DNA of 64,000 bases from Niebla homalea (GCA_019925105.1 JAHGAU010000019.1:620001-684000); one strand, 5' to 3'; shown: positions 47,396-60,613, counted from the first letter of the stretch. A program made the numbers and translations. Notes: generated from the letters alone by a model not told the origin.

Positions 47396-48117
47396 GTCAC
47401 GGACATGCATAAAGCATATGAAGTGAGTGGGTGTAATATGTATCAGAAATATGGGTATACGCGCCAAGCACCGGAACAAGGTAAGCCCGCTCCGTGCCAA
47501 GGGATCCTCCCCTGGTCCATACCGTGACAACATGTGTTGTCACGGATACGAGCCAGGCAAGCCATGCGCGGCCATGCACCAACCTTGAGACAGTGGTAAT
47601 ACCGACGAGGACGTCGCTTTTTCCTGTTCTTTGTGGGCATGTTGTCCCGGATACGAGCCAGGCAAGCCATGCGCGGCCATGCACCAGCCTTGAGACACGA
47701 CTCGGGAATACCTCGGAGATCACGTTTTTGAGCGATTCAGCTCAATCGCAATCCTCAAATCCACGACTATTTCCCGGGTAGATCACGATAATTGCTCGGC
47801 TTGTACCCTTTTTCGGTTTTCGCTTTTTCAACATGCGCATTGCCCACGGCTTTATTTCTCAACAACCACACATCCAATCAACATCATTCATGCACTCGGA
47901 GCTTCCCTTCGATCACCTCTACCACCGAGTATGTCAAAATCCATGGTGTTTCGTGTGGGTATACAGCGACGTAGACGTCGCTTTTTTCTCTTTTTTGTGG
48001 GCATGTTGTCACGGTATGGATTGTTACGGTATGGACCATGGGAGGATTCCTTGGCACGGAGCGGGCTTACCTTCTTCCGTATGCTTGGCGCGTACACTTA
48101 TATTGCGCACCTTCATA
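47396..48117. mobile_element. Un-RIPped TRIM-family debris with head-to-head LTR ends
   Basis: 47452-47532 is the reverse complement of 48004-48100 (shared words CCTTGGCACGGAGCGGGC and GCTTGGCGCGTA); the right copy has a 15-bp internal duplication. At 47522-47545 two LTR starts face each other (CCGTGACAACA-TG-TGTTGTCACGG). A 56-bp repeat, TGTTGTCACGGATACGAGCC...CTTGAGACA, occurs at 47535-47590 and 47640-47696, separated by the same GACGTCGC...TGTGGGCA block that precedes the LTR at 48004. 47700-47780 is the conserved internal block of copies A and B. Short frames here (60-108 codons) are repeat readings. Confidence 0.6.
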
Positions 48118-48250
48118 GCTAGATAGCTACTCAAATTCCTTTATAATACATTATTAAACTTTCTTTATTACCTGAAAAACTCTTAATCTTAAGTAATTTA
48201 AATTAAGTAATTTGTTTTTTATATTAATATATCGAAATACGTCCTTTACT
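48118..48250. other. Right border of island 2
   Basis: Composition drops to AT-rich within about 30 bp after 48120. Confidence 0.5.
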
Positions 48251-48265
48251 TTAACGTTTTATATT

Positions 48266-51200
48266 GATTGATTGATTTATACTACGGATTTAACTAAGCT
48301 AATTCCGGCGTTCTTTAATACTTGGCCATTTAACCTTATTAATAACCGTAAAAAACCCGATATCTATAACGTTAAGAATAAAAACCGGTATTTACCCAGC
48401 CTTTACTTACGTCTTAAGGGTTAAAAGCATTTACGGTTATTTAAAGAATAAGAATTTATTTATATACTTTTTTTAAGAAAACCTATAATATTATAATTAA
48501 ATTTATTTAAAGGTTAATTTTAAATTTATTATTTTTCCGTTACCTTATAAGTTTATTTAATATTAAAATTTCAAAATTTTAATTATATTATTAAATATCC
48601 TTACCGATATATATATTATTATTACCTTATTTATATAACTTTATTAACCGATATAATATCGTTTCTTATGCCGCTTTAATATTTATAGCCTTTTTAACCC
48701 TTTATTGGGTATAATTTTTCCGCCGTTACTTTTTATCCCCGGGTCGGCGGCGAAATTTTTTAGTTAAATCTTTAATTACTTTATTTATTTTTTTAATTAA
48801 GTTAAATTATAGTAATAAGCCTATAGTTATTATAAATCTAATAACCACTTTAATACTTTTTTTATTAATAAATATTTAATAATAATTGTTAATCCCTACT
48901 TTTTTAATTAGTTTTAATTTAAGCTCCTTAAATAATAAATAAGAAATTAATATATATATAGCGTTTTACTTTTATTATTTATATTTATAATTAACGTTAA
49001 TCCGGTTATTAATATATATAATAAAAAGGAAATAAGTTAAGCCGTTTTTATTTATCCGGAGTTAAATTATTAACGCGTTATTACCTTTCTTTATAATCCC
49101 GTAATGCCGGAGATACTTATTAATAACCTCGTTATTATTTAACGTTAGATATTATTGCCCTTAAGGGATTAATTCTTTATATTTACGTTAACGCTTTATT
49201 TACCTTTTTATAATCCATAAAGTAATTATTATTAACTTCGCCTTTACGGCCTTTTTTTCCTCCGTTGCTTTTACTTTAAATAAAAGTTTATATACTTTTA
49301 AATTAACTTTTTAAACGTAAGTTAAATCGATTTCTTTTTTAACTTATTTTAGTTTGACTTCCGTAAGGGGAATAAATACCGTTTTTTTATATTTATTTAT
49401 TTAAGGTTTTTTATAGTTCTAATAAATACGTTCGTTTTTTATTAATATAATTAAGTTTATATTTTTTTAAGCTTCGCTTAAGCGACTATTTAATTCAAGG
49501 CCAGCTTTATTAATAATATAAAGACTTTAAATTCTAATACCGGGACGGGAGTTACTTTATATACTTTACTTATTACTCTTAAATATTGGTTTTAAACTTT
49601 TTATAGTTACCGGACGGGCTTTTTCTTATATTTAAGTATACTTTTAAATACGTATTAAATAATTACCGCGTATATTATTATAAACTTTATAATTACCTAA
49701 TAAACGGTTTTAACTTTTTATAAAATAGCTTTTTACGTCGACATTATAAGGTAAATAAGGCCTTTTTCCTATAAAACTATTTTCTTTTGGACCTTTTTTA
49801 TATGGTTTTTCCAGTTTAATTTCTTATTAATTTATAGGTTAAGTACCTTAATATTAACTTCCGGTTTTACCGTTATATTATTTAAATTTATTATAATTAT
49901 TATATTATATAGCTTTAAACTTTTTATTATATAAATAAGCTTATATTTATACGGGGTAAATTAAGCTTTATATATTTTTATTTATTATAGGTAGACTTTA
50001 TAAGCTTATTTTAACTTTAAATAATTTATACGAATAAATATATTATAGGCTAAAAGGTAAATATCGTTAATAAAGCCTTTTATTTAAACTTTTTATTTTA
50101 ACTTTATTAAATCTTTAATAAACGGGCCGTTAAAGAATAAGAATAAGATTAAGGAAATAAATAACCCTTAAGGAATCCCTATTATTGCGGGCTTTATCGT
50201 ATTTATTTTTTATTTTAAGTTAATTAACGTTACTTAATTACTTAAGAAACTCTTTATTTAATTTATAAAAAAAAGTAAAACCCTTTTTTTTCCGTAAATT
50301 ATATAGTAATTTTTAATAATTTATTTTATCGAACGCCTTTATAATACTTAAAGAAAAAAAACTTATAATATACTTTTTCTTATAGCTTTATACCGTATAT
50401 ACGTTATTAATTAAGCCTTTAAAAGCCGTCTCCGTTAACCGTCTTTTTCTTACCCTTATTTATTAATTAAAAAGCAGCCTATATTCTTCTATATAATTAC
50501 TTAAGATCTTTACGATTACCGTTTTTAAAGCCTTTTTTAACGTATAGAAAAATATTATAAATTTATATAACTTTACCTTTAAGTAATTTAACTTAATTAA
50601 CTTCTTAAGGATAATCGTTTTAATCTCCTTAAATTTATAAGGGTAATATCCTATATTAAAATAAACTTAAAATAAATAAGTAAAGACTTTTTTAAATAAT
50701 AACGTTATTATAAATAAAAACTTATTTAATATACCGTTAAATTTAAAAACCTTATTTTTCTTTAATTTATTAATTGTTTTAATTATTATTTTTTAAGTTA
50801 TTATTTTACTTATTATTATTAATTTAGGATATACTGTACCGTCGATATTTATTAAATTAACTTTTAATAATAAGGGAAAGAACGCCCCTTTAAAAGCCTT
50901 AATCTTATTATTAAAGGTATTTATTACCGTACTATCTGGTCTTTTTTAAAGGTAAAAATTTAAGAATAAGTTTAAGTTTTTTACTTTATTTTTTACCGTA
51001 TTTTATTAACTTTTAAATATTATAAAAGGAAACCGTTAAGTTATATATTATAGCCCGGAAATACATTTATTTAGCCTTCCGGATAATTCTCTTTTTTTTT
51101 TAAGCTTCCTTTAATTATTAAAGCGTTTCCCGGTTCTTATATTTAATAGTTTACTTTATAAGCGCTTTTATTTTTATAATTACCTTTATATACTTTTTAT

Positions 51201-54032
51201 TCTAGTAAATTTTAACTTTTTAAGACGGCTTTATTATTAAAATTATAACGTTAATTATTTTATTTAAAGTTTTTATTACCCGTTTTATAAAATAATTAAT
51301 CTATTCCTTATTATTAAGTTAAGGGAGCTTTATTAATTAAAATATTATTTTTACCGTTTTTATAAATACCTTAACTTCCTTAACCGTTTTTTATATTCGT
51401 TTAAATAATAAAAACGGAGTTATATTAACGGATTAATTTAAGGTTATTTATATCGGGATATAATTTAAACCGTATTTTAGGTCCTCTTAAGATCCGTATA
51501 CTATAACCGAGTTAATAATACCTTCTAAACTGAATATTAAGCCAATTATAGTTTTAAATTTACGGCTTTTTTATATAATAGTTTTTTTCGGCGTTAATAA
51601 CGTAAAATTAAACTATATAATAATTATTAATAGCTTTTCAGATTCAATATAACTGGTTATATAACCGTTTTCGTTCTATTAAATATAATAAAGATTAAAG
51701 TCCTTTATTAAAAGGTATTTATTAAATACGGTTATAATATCCTTAAGTAACGGGATTATAAAGGATCCCTTTTTATTAACCAATAACGGATTATACGTAT
51801 TATAAATATTTAAATTATTTTTAATATCCTTTTCTTATACGATCCGGAATATATATAAATTCTTTTTATAATAAATAACGTCTTAATTATTTATATTTAA
51901 CCTCTTATTAATAAAGAAGTATATCCGTATTATTTTATTGTTTTTAAAGGTTAAATAAAAACTATTTCTTAAATTAATTAAAAAGTAAATATATAAATTA
52001 TATAATAATTTTTATATCATTATAATATCGATATTTTTTATTTTTTATTTTTTATTTTTTTAAATTTAAATATTAATATTATAACTTTAATTATTTCCCC
52101 GCGTACGTTATATTATATTACTTTTAAAAGCGTAAATATATTAAATATTAACGTCCGTTAGGCTTTCTTTATTAACTTTTATTTATATAAACGGTTTCTT
52201 TTTAAAATTAAACTTTATTTATTTTAATCTTTTTATTATAATAATAATCCCGATTAAACGGCCGGCCTTAAAGGTTAATATTATTATAAGCTTCCTTTTC
52301 TTTACGTTATTAATTACCGCGTTTTATTTTTCTTTATTTAATAAACTTTATTTATATCTTAAGACCGTTTTTAATTATTTTACCAATTTAAGTTTATATA
52401 AATTATAACGTTAAATTTTAATTATTATCTTAATTTTTTTACGCTAGGTCTCCTTCGCTTTTATTATATATTATAAGTTTACCGTTAAATAATTATTATT
52501 ACCGTACGTTATATATTTTAACGCGTTTTTTATTAAACCCTTTATTATTAAGTTAACGTATTTATACGTATTATACCCTTTAATATATATTATATACTTC
52601 GTATTATTAAGGTACCTCGTAATAATATATTTATACCTTTAATATTTAAAGTATTAATAAATATCCATTACCCGGTCTTAAAATCTCGTTAATTTAAAAG
52701 ACTTACCCTTTATTACCCCTTTATTGAAAATATCATTATATATTTTTATTAACGTTACGCTTAAGATAATCGTAAAATATCTTTTTATATAATTAAAGGC
52801 GTTTAACCTTTTTATTATAAAGGGAAGACTATAATCGATAATCTTTAATTTAAAGTAAAAGACCGTATTCTTTTTCTTTATCCGCCTTAAGGTAATTTCC
52901 CTTTTTTCTTTTATAAACTTTATTAAATATATCCCGTTTACCGCGATAATAAAGGATTATCTTAATATCTTTACCGTTTTATATCCCTTTTTACTGGCTT
53001 ATCTTTTTGACTTTTTTAACCCTTTTTTCGTTTTTAATAAGGCTATATTAAAAAGGATATTTCCGCTTTATAGTTTACGTATTATAATAATTTATTTTAT
53101 TAATAACTTTCTTATTACCTTAAATACCTTTATTAATTATAATGGGTTTATTTTTACCATTATATTCCTTTCTTTTTTATTTATTAATTATACGGTTATT
53201 ATTTTTATTTTCTTTAATACCGCTGTTTTCTCTTCTGCTTTTATTTCTTTTATTATTAACGTTAACGTTATCCTTATAGCTTTTATTATTTAATTTATCC
53301 CCGCTTTTTTTTAAAAAATTTCCCTTATTACTCTTTTATTTTATATATATTTTCTTTATTTTTTTTTATTTCCATCCGCCGGCGTTTTTATTACCGTTTT
53401 TTAAGCTCCGTATAGCTTCTTTAATTCCCTTAAATTTTTCCCCGTATTTACATAAAAATTTTTTACTCCCCGTAATTTAATTTATAATATTAATTAAGTT
53501 TTTAACGTAATATCCTTCTATATAATTATAAGGAAACCTTTTAACGTTTTTACCGTTTTCTCCTTTTTTACTTTTTCCCCGCGTATTTAACGATTATTTC
53601 TTTTTATAATTTATTTAATATCTTTTTATTTTTACTTAGCTTTTTCCCAGTTTATATATACTTAATAAGGCTTTTTACGCCTCCGCTTATTTTCTATCCG
53701 TCCTTATGTACCGTCCTTGTCCCCTCCGCCCTTTATTTATTATCCTTTATAATAATATCTTTATACGTATATGTATCCCTTTATACGTATCTTATTAATT
53801 ATAAGCTCCTTATTCAATTTAAAGCCTTTTTATCTCGTATTTATTGCGTTATTTATATAACTTATTACCGTTCCTATTAATTTAAGCTATTTACTTTTCC
53901 TTCCCTTTTATTTTTATTATTATTCCGCTTCCGCTTATTATATTTAAAATATTATCCTTACTATTACTTAAGCTATACATATATATATCGTTTCTGACCT
54001 CTGGGGTCCCGTTGTTCGTCGCCATTTGCCTC
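48266..54032 (-). mobile_element. Full-length Tad1-like LINE, minus strand
   Basis: Flanked by an exact 15-bp duplication TTAACGTTTTATATT (48251-48265 and 54033-54047). The 3' tail at the left is TTGATTGATTGATTTATACTACGG; the 5' head at the right is the complement of ATGGCGACGAACAACGGGACC near 54025. Length 5.77 kb. Aligns along its length with 30266-36075. RIP-degraded; no intact frame. Confidence 0.85.
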
Positions 54033-54047
54033 TTAACGTTTTATATT

Positions 54048-54356
54048 TTAATTAAAATATTAAGCTTTATTATTATATTTAAAATACTAAACTTTCAATC
54101 ATTAAGGTTTATTTGAAATAAAATAACGTAGCAATTAAAAGGTTTAACCTTTTAATCTATCGAAAATAGCTTAAGCGGTTGAATAATTAAGGAATTTTTC
54201 TCTTATAAAAAAACCGGTTATAAAAATTATTTAAAAATTATTAATTTAGTTATTTATATTAAAAAAATATTAAATATAATTCTTATAAATAATGTAATTA
54301 AATAAATAGAATTTTAATTAAAAGTAATCCGTTTATTCTCAAAATAAAGCTTTATT
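54048..54356. other. AT-rich DNA between LINEs
   Basis: About 300 bp of RIP-degraded sequence, the former insertion target of the LINE. Nothing recognised. Confidence 0.45.
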
Positions 54357-55688
54357 TATTGATTAATTGATTGATTAATTTCTACTACGGATTTAGCTAA
54401 GTTAATTCCGGCGTTCCTTAATAGTCGGTTATTAAGCCTTATTAATAACCGTAAAAACCTAATATTTATAATATTAAAATTAAAAACCGGTGTTTACCTA
54501 GCTTTTATTCTTATCCTAAAGGATAAAAATCGTCCCCGGCTATTTAAAAAATAATAATTTATTTATATGCTTCTTTAAAGAAAACCCATAATATTACGAT
54601 TAAGTCCTTTTAAGGGTTATCCTTAAACTTATTATTCTTTTATTTCTTTACGGGTCCGCTTTATATTAACCTTTTGAATAATACCTTAAAATACCCTTAC
54701 CGGTATACACGTTATTATTATCTTAATTATAATTACCTTTTTATTTTATTATCATAACCGTTTTCTTTAGGGACTTTTAATAAATATTTATTATTATATT
54801 TCTTTAATTATAAAAGATGCTTTCTGGTTTATATAATTATTATAGCCGGTATTTACTTTTCTTTTTCGCCTTTAATTAATAGCGGATCTTCTTAATAAGG
54901 TTTTCGGTAACTTTATTTGTTTTATTAATAAGGTTAAATTAAAATAATAAGTTTATAAATAGTAAAAACCTTACGGCCGTTTAAATAATTTATTTTATAA
55001 AAAGTATTTTACGGTAATCGCTTATCCCGGTTTTTCTGAATAATCCCGTCTTAAGCTCCATAAAAAATAAATATAAAATAAATACGTAAGTTAAGTTTTA
55101 CTTTTTTTATCCGTATCCGTAATTAACGTCCGTCCGGTTATTAACGTATATAATAAAAAGGAAATAAATTAACCCGTTTTGGCCCGTTTAAAGTTAAATT
55201 ATTAATATATTATTGTTTTTCCTTATAATCCCGTAACGGCGGAGGTACTTATTAATAATCTTTTTATTAATTTAAACCAGGTACCGTTACCCTTAAAAAA
55301 TTAATCTTTTATATTTACGTTAATATTTAATTTATCGCGATATAATTTATAAGGTAATCGTTTCCGTTTTCGCTTTTATAATTTATTTAACTTCCGCCTT
55401 TTTCGTATTAAATATAAATTTAAAACAACCATTTAAATATAAGTTAAATTAACTTCTTTCTTAGCTTATTTTAATTTTATTCCAATAAAAAGGGTAAAAA
55501 CTTTATTTTTACCCTTTTTTATTTGGGATTTTTTAAGGTTTAATCGGATTTATCCGTTCCCTATAATTATAAGTAAATATATACCTTTTTTAAGCTTTAT
55601 TTGAATAATTATTTAATTAAGAAATGGTTTAATCAGAGGTATAAAAACTTCGGATTTGAGGACCGGGATAAAAGTTGCCTTGTATACG

Positions 55689-55872
55689 TGTTATGCACCA
55701 GGTGGTAATAAGTAAATGCACTGTAAAAGTGGGTGGTAAGTGTATGAATGATGATCTATGTAAGTGCTATGTAGGAGTAATAAGTAGGTACGCATGTTAA
55801 GCATTAAGCCCGCTATACCTTATTAAGCGTTAATGCCCGTAAATTGCTTAATAGTAGCCTTTATATATAATA
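55689..55872. repeat. LTR 1 of the 2.1-kb element
   Basis: 184 bp, same length as LTR 2. Here GCATGTTAAGCATTAAGCCCGC stands where LTR 2 keeps GCATGCCAAGCACCAAGCCC, a G/C to A/T difference as RIP gives. Confidence 0.8.
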
Positions 55873-57602
55873 AATATATTAAAAAAGGAAAAATGTTACG
55901 CTTACGTAACGACGGCGAGGTTAATAACCTTATGGATAAAAGCGGCTCCGGGGTTAAAGAATAAATATATCCAGCGTTAAGGAGGTTAAAGAAGTAGAAA
56001 TAATACGTAATAACGGCGTATTAAAAGGGTATGGTAATAGCAAGTCGAAAAACCGAAAAACCGTAAGCCGGGTAGTTATTATAATCTTACTTAGGAAATA
56101 ATCATAGATTTAAGTATTTTAAGAAAGCTAAATTACTTAAATCCGTAATATCCGTAATTTAACCGGGTAAATATCCTGATTTCTTAATGGCTATAATAAT
56201 GGTATTATTCCAGTATAAATTATAAGAGGATTATATATTATTTTTCTTATTATAAAAATAAGCTTAATTATTTATTTAATATATATTAATATATTTATTT
56301 TATAGTAAAAGCTTAATTTTATTATCGGACTCAAAAGTAAGGTCCGTATTATTATTATTACTACGTAGGTAGTAAACCTTTAAGGGGTCCGGTACGGGGA
56401 GTACTTTATAAGTAGCTTTATTAACGGAGCGGTATTTATCGTTTTACTTAAACTTACTTTCGTTAACTTTATAACCGCCGGTAAATTAACGCGGTTAAAC
56501 GTATTATAATAATATTTCTTTACTATATTAAGATTTCATTTTATTATAATATTATTACTGCTTATATTAACCGGGTTACCGTATATAGATATTATTAATA
56601 AGGTTTTTTAAGCTATTAATAGGCCGTTATAGTATATTTCTTAAAAACTTTTTAAAGCGGTTAAAAACCATTTATAAAGATTACTTTTAAGAGTATTAAT
56701 TATTAATTCGGTAATAAAGTATTATTACTTATTTAATAAAGGCCGTTATATTAATTTAATTAATTACGTTTTTATGAATATACTTTATACGTATTAATTA
56801 TTTTAAGAGCTAATTCTTTAAGGTCTTAAAGCGCTTTTTAAATTCTAAAATAAAAGGATTTAAACCCTTAACTTATTAAAGTATTTTCCGGGTAATAAAG
56901 TGGAGCTCGGACGTTTATTAATTATAGGTTTCCTTTAAGAAATCCTTATTATCCTTTAAAAAGTAAATAACGATATATTTTAATATTAAAGTTAATAACT
57001 TAATTAATTCAATAATAATAAGTTTATCGATAAATTTATAAACGTTATTAATATTATTAAAATATCCGACTTTATTAATATATTAACGGTTTATCTTAAA
57101 GGTATAAGAGGTTTAAGAGTTTTATTAAGGGCCGTAGGTTTTTAAGGTTTATAATATATCCCTTTTTCTTTTTAATATAGGTAACTCATTAATTAAATAA
57201 GGGTTACGTTATTATTATTATATTAATAACTTACGGCGAGTCTTAAATACGTTTATACGGTTTATTAAGGACTTAACGTTATTAATAAGGAATTATTAAC
57301 TTATAATTAACCGCTTTGTTACTTCGTAAAAGAACGTAAAATCTTATTATTACGGTAAAGATGCCGGAGCTTAAGTTAAAGCTAAAGCTGAAGGAGAACC
57401 TCCTTTTCCGCGTATCTTTAATATAGTAACGATTAAGTAATAGGTGGATTTAATAATTTATCGAATAATTAATAAAGGGATTAACGTTAAATAAGCGATA
57501 TTATACTTAATACTTTAGTAAAGTAATTAAAAGGCAAAGGTATAATAATTAAAAGCTTTATATTAATTATTAAGTAATAGAACTCGTACTATTATTACCA
57601 TT

Positions 57603-57786
57603 TATTATGTACCAGGTGGTAATAAGTAAATGCACTGTAAAAATGGGTAATAAGTATATGAATAATAATCTATATAAGTGCTATACAGGAGTAATAAATA
57701 GGTGCGCATGCCAAGCACCAAGCCCGCTATACCTTATTAAGCGTTAGTGCCCGCAAATTGCTTGGCAGTGGCCTTTGCACATAATA
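57603..57786. repeat. LTR 2 of the 2.1-kb element
   Basis: Keeps TGCTTGGCAGTGGCCTTTGCAC where LTR 1 has TGCTTAATAGTAGCCTTTATAT. Confidence 0.8.
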
Positions 57787-58010
57787 AAACGTTATTAATT
57801 ATTCTTAAATATTGGTTTTAAATCTTTTATAATTATTAAATAAACTTTTTCCTATACTTAAAAGTACTGCGGGAAGCGGGACGGGATGGGACGGTTTTTC
57901 GATTCACTTATCCCATCCCATCCCATCCTTATCCCGGCGGGATGGGATCGGGATATGCCAAGATCCCGCTAAGACGCGGGGTAAAAGTGAATTAATAAGG
58001 GTAATAATAA

Positions 58011-58098
58011 GGGTGCAGGTGAGGGTGCAGGTGAGGGTGCAGGTAAGGGTACAGGTGAGGGTGCAGGTGAGGGTGCAGGTGAGGGTGCAGGTGAGGGT
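58011..58098. repeat. 12-bp minisatellite GGGTGCAGGTGA
   Basis: Seven units, almost perfect, inside the MITE and directly before the fold-back element. Confidence 0.9.
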
Positions 58099-58253
58099 GA
58101 ATTAAGGGGTAGATTATCATAAAGATGGTCGCAAATTTTTTCTTGGTGGTTTATCGATAACCGGATTATGGGTTTTCCGGTTATCGATAAACCACCAAGA
58201 AAAGGTTTACGATTATCTTTCTGATAATTATTTTTTTTTACCCCTTAATTCAC
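58097..58253. mobile_element. Fold-back element with a perfect 28-bp stem
   Basis: The outer inverted ends GTGAATTAAGGGGTA (58097-58111) and TACCCCTTAATTCAC (58239-58253) enclose imperfect arms. The inner arms 58138-58165 and 58176-58203 are exact complements over 28 bp (centre TTATCGATAACC), with a 10-nt loop. Most of the 157 bp can therefore fold into one hairpin. Looks like a MITE within the MITE. Confidence 0.8.
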
Positions 58254-58436
58254 TGTTTTGGTTAGGTTTTTCCTTATCTTATCCGCCACTGGGATCTTGG
58301 TCTATCCCTATCCTATCCCGTCCCATCCCGTATTAATACGGGATGGGATTCTATTCACTTTATCCCGTCCTATCCCTATCCCATCCCTATCCTGTCCCTA
58401 TCCCATGGGATATATCCCGTCCCGCTTCCCGGAGTA

Positions 58437-60606
58437 TAAAGGGGGAATTAACTTTATAATAGCGGGAATAATTTATCGGAATCCGGACCCTTTAAAACCT
58501 CTTATTCTGGTAGGGGGTTTAAAGGAAATAATACGGGTTCTCGTGGTTTCCTTGGTTTCCTTAATAAGGGCCTTATTAAACTTGAAAGATTTTTATTAAC
58601 GGTAATATTCCGAACGTTAAAAACGGTTTATCCTTTCTAAATATACCCGGGTCTTTTTTAGGCTATTTAGGTTATAGCTTCCTTAAAGAAGATTTTTATA
58701 AAACCGATTAAGAAATTAAGTAATTAATTTACGGATTATAATTCTTAGGTTCCTCTTAAGATCTATATTATGTATACTTAAGAATTTTAATCAAGTAATT
58801 AAAATTGAAATAAAAAATTATAAATTTATCCTTATTAAAATTTAAATATTCTTAAATCCTAGAGATTATTAATTTAATCTTTTTTTAATTAATATTTTTA
58901 AAGATTTAATCTAAAAAAGTTTAAAATTCCTTAAAAGTTTCAAAACTTAATAAGGTATTTTCGTTATATTTCATTTTCAATTATTTAAACACTTTTAAGC
59001 TTAATAATACCGAAATATAATCGATTTAAGCCTATATAATTGGATATTAATCTTTATTAATACGGAGTTTAACAATAATACGGTATTTAAAGAAACGATA
59101 TTAATTATAGTCTTCCTTTATAAAGGGTTCTAGGTCCTTAATTTTAATAAACTTAAACTTTTTAAAGGGGATTAAAAAGACCGTAAATCGGTAAAATAAA
59201 AAAGTTAAATTATTCCGTTAAAGATTTTTAAGCTTGTTAATAAGGTTTATATTTTAACCTTTTAATTTATAATTATAGATTTTTAATACCTTAAAACGGA
59301 TTATATCTTCTGGGAAAAAGGAACCTTTAAAGCTTTATTATTATAAACGGGTATTTTAATTAATTTCTAATTATAGGTCCCTTTTAATATCGTTTGATAT
59401 TATTTAAAAAACTTATGTCTTATCGTTTACGTCCTTGAAATATTATATATTAACGTTAAGTTCTTAACGTAGAAAATCCAATTATTTTAAGAATTCCTTA
59501 AATTTCTTAAATATTATGGATTAAGAAATAAAATAGTTCAAAGTCTTTATAAGGTACGGAGTATATTCGATTAAGTTTTTTTTTAAAATAATACCTTTTG
59601 AAGTATAACGAAACCGGTAAATAACGTATTCTTTATATCTTCTATAATAATTATCGGATACTAGGTTCCCGGTTATTAAGTAATCTATTGGGTCTTTATC
59701 TTTTTTATTCAACCGGGAAAAAGCCTTATTTTCAATAGATTATATTGATTAATTAGGGTTACCTTGGGAACCGCTTTATAATTTATATTCAAAACCCGAA
59801 AAGGCCTTTAATTAAGAGGGTTATTAAGGTTTGTTATCAAGGTTTATTATCTATAATTACGGTAAATAAGGTATAAATAAAAGGTAAATTAAAATTAAAA
59901 AAAGGATCGAAATAAGTAAAAGAAAAGTAAGGAAAAAGGAAAAGGACGGGTTTATTAACCCTTCCGTTAAACGGCTTCAGTATTATAAAGGCAATGTTAT
60001 AAGGTAAAATAATGAAATTTATATTATAATAAAGTTAATATTACTCCTTTATATTATAAAAAATTCCTTAAAGTGTTTTCCTTCCGGGTATTTAATACCC
60101 TATATTATAATAAAAGTACGAAACTAAATGTTTTAATTAAAGGTTCTAAGGAATAAAAGAGTAAATAATAAATAAGGACTCTATAGGCTTTTATAAATTT
60201 ATTCTTAATTAAATTTATAATAGTTTTTTTAAGGTTTACTTTATTTATAGCCTTTAAATCACTTTATTGAAACTTAACTTTTAAATCGATTTTTATATAA
60301 CCCAATAGAATCAGTATTTATTTGTTTAAAGTTATTATAACCTTCCGTTTTGATTATCGACGTTCTCCTACGGCCCGTCCGATACTAATTGACGTACGTT
60401 TTAATTATAGTTGCCGCCCGTTTAATACCGTTCTTTACTATCGGCTTACCGTCCACTATTAATAAGTATTATTAATAAAAGCCTTTACTTTACCTCGCTA
60501 CTCCTTATAAAAACGTAAACAAGTTAATTTTAATATAATATTAAAGTATAAGCCCTTCTGGGGTGGTTGGAAGGTAAAGGATATATTACGTATAATTAAA
60601 GATATT
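58437..60606. other. RIP-degraded DNA, unassigned
   Basis: Somewhat less mutated at 58437-58600 and 60350-60560. A minus-strand open stretch at 59521-59712 (ending ILKKNLIEYTPYLIKTLNYFIS) is the only frame above 60 codons and may be a trace of an old protein, but I cannot name it. Confidence 0.4.
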
Positions 60607-60613
60607 AAAGTAT

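Larger units (their letters stand above)
55689..57786. mobile_element. Short LTR element of 2.1 kb with 184-bp LTRs
   Basis: Direct 184-bp repeats at 55689-55872 and 57603-57786 start TGTTATGCACCAGG / TATTATGTACCAGG and end ACATAATA / ATATAATA. The flanks ATACG and AAACG match in 4 of 5 bases. The 1.7-kb body has no recognisable gag or pol and no long frame, though its middle is less AT-rich (55890-56060). Its LTR has GTGCGCATGCCAAGCACCAAGCCCGC-type words, whose complement resembles the LTR cores of copies A and B. Non-autonomous or too decayed to tell. Confidence 0.75.
54357..57864 (-). mobile_element. 5'-truncated LINE, minus strand, split by a short LTR element
   Basis: It begins with the 3' tail TTGATTGATTAATTTCTACTACGG at about 54370 and aligns with 48266 onwards. 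An LTR element interrupts it at 55689-57786; the LINE resumes (ATTCTTAAATATTGGTTTTAA, as near 49575) and its homology ends at 57864, where a TIR element begins. No target duplication was found for it. Confidence 0.7.
57865..58436. mobile_element. MITE (572 bp) with the ends of the 20-kb element
   Basis: The ends TACTGCGGGAAGCGGGACGG (57865-57884) and the inverse of TACTCCGGGAAGCGGGACGG (58417-58436) equal those of the 20-kb element apart from one base. Subterminal GGGATAGGGAT-type words are present at the right end (58301-58405). Much less RIPped than its surroundings. No clear target duplication (CTTAAAAG left, TAAAGGGG right), and LINE homology stops at its left end, so the right flank may have been rearranged. 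The 113-codon frame 58258-58599 is a reading of the subterminal repeats. Confidence 0.7.

Noticed and set aside
58258..58599. 113-codon plus-strand ORF rich in Pro/Ile/Ser
   Set aside because: It translates the GGGAT-type subterminal repeats of the MITE and then unrelated flank.
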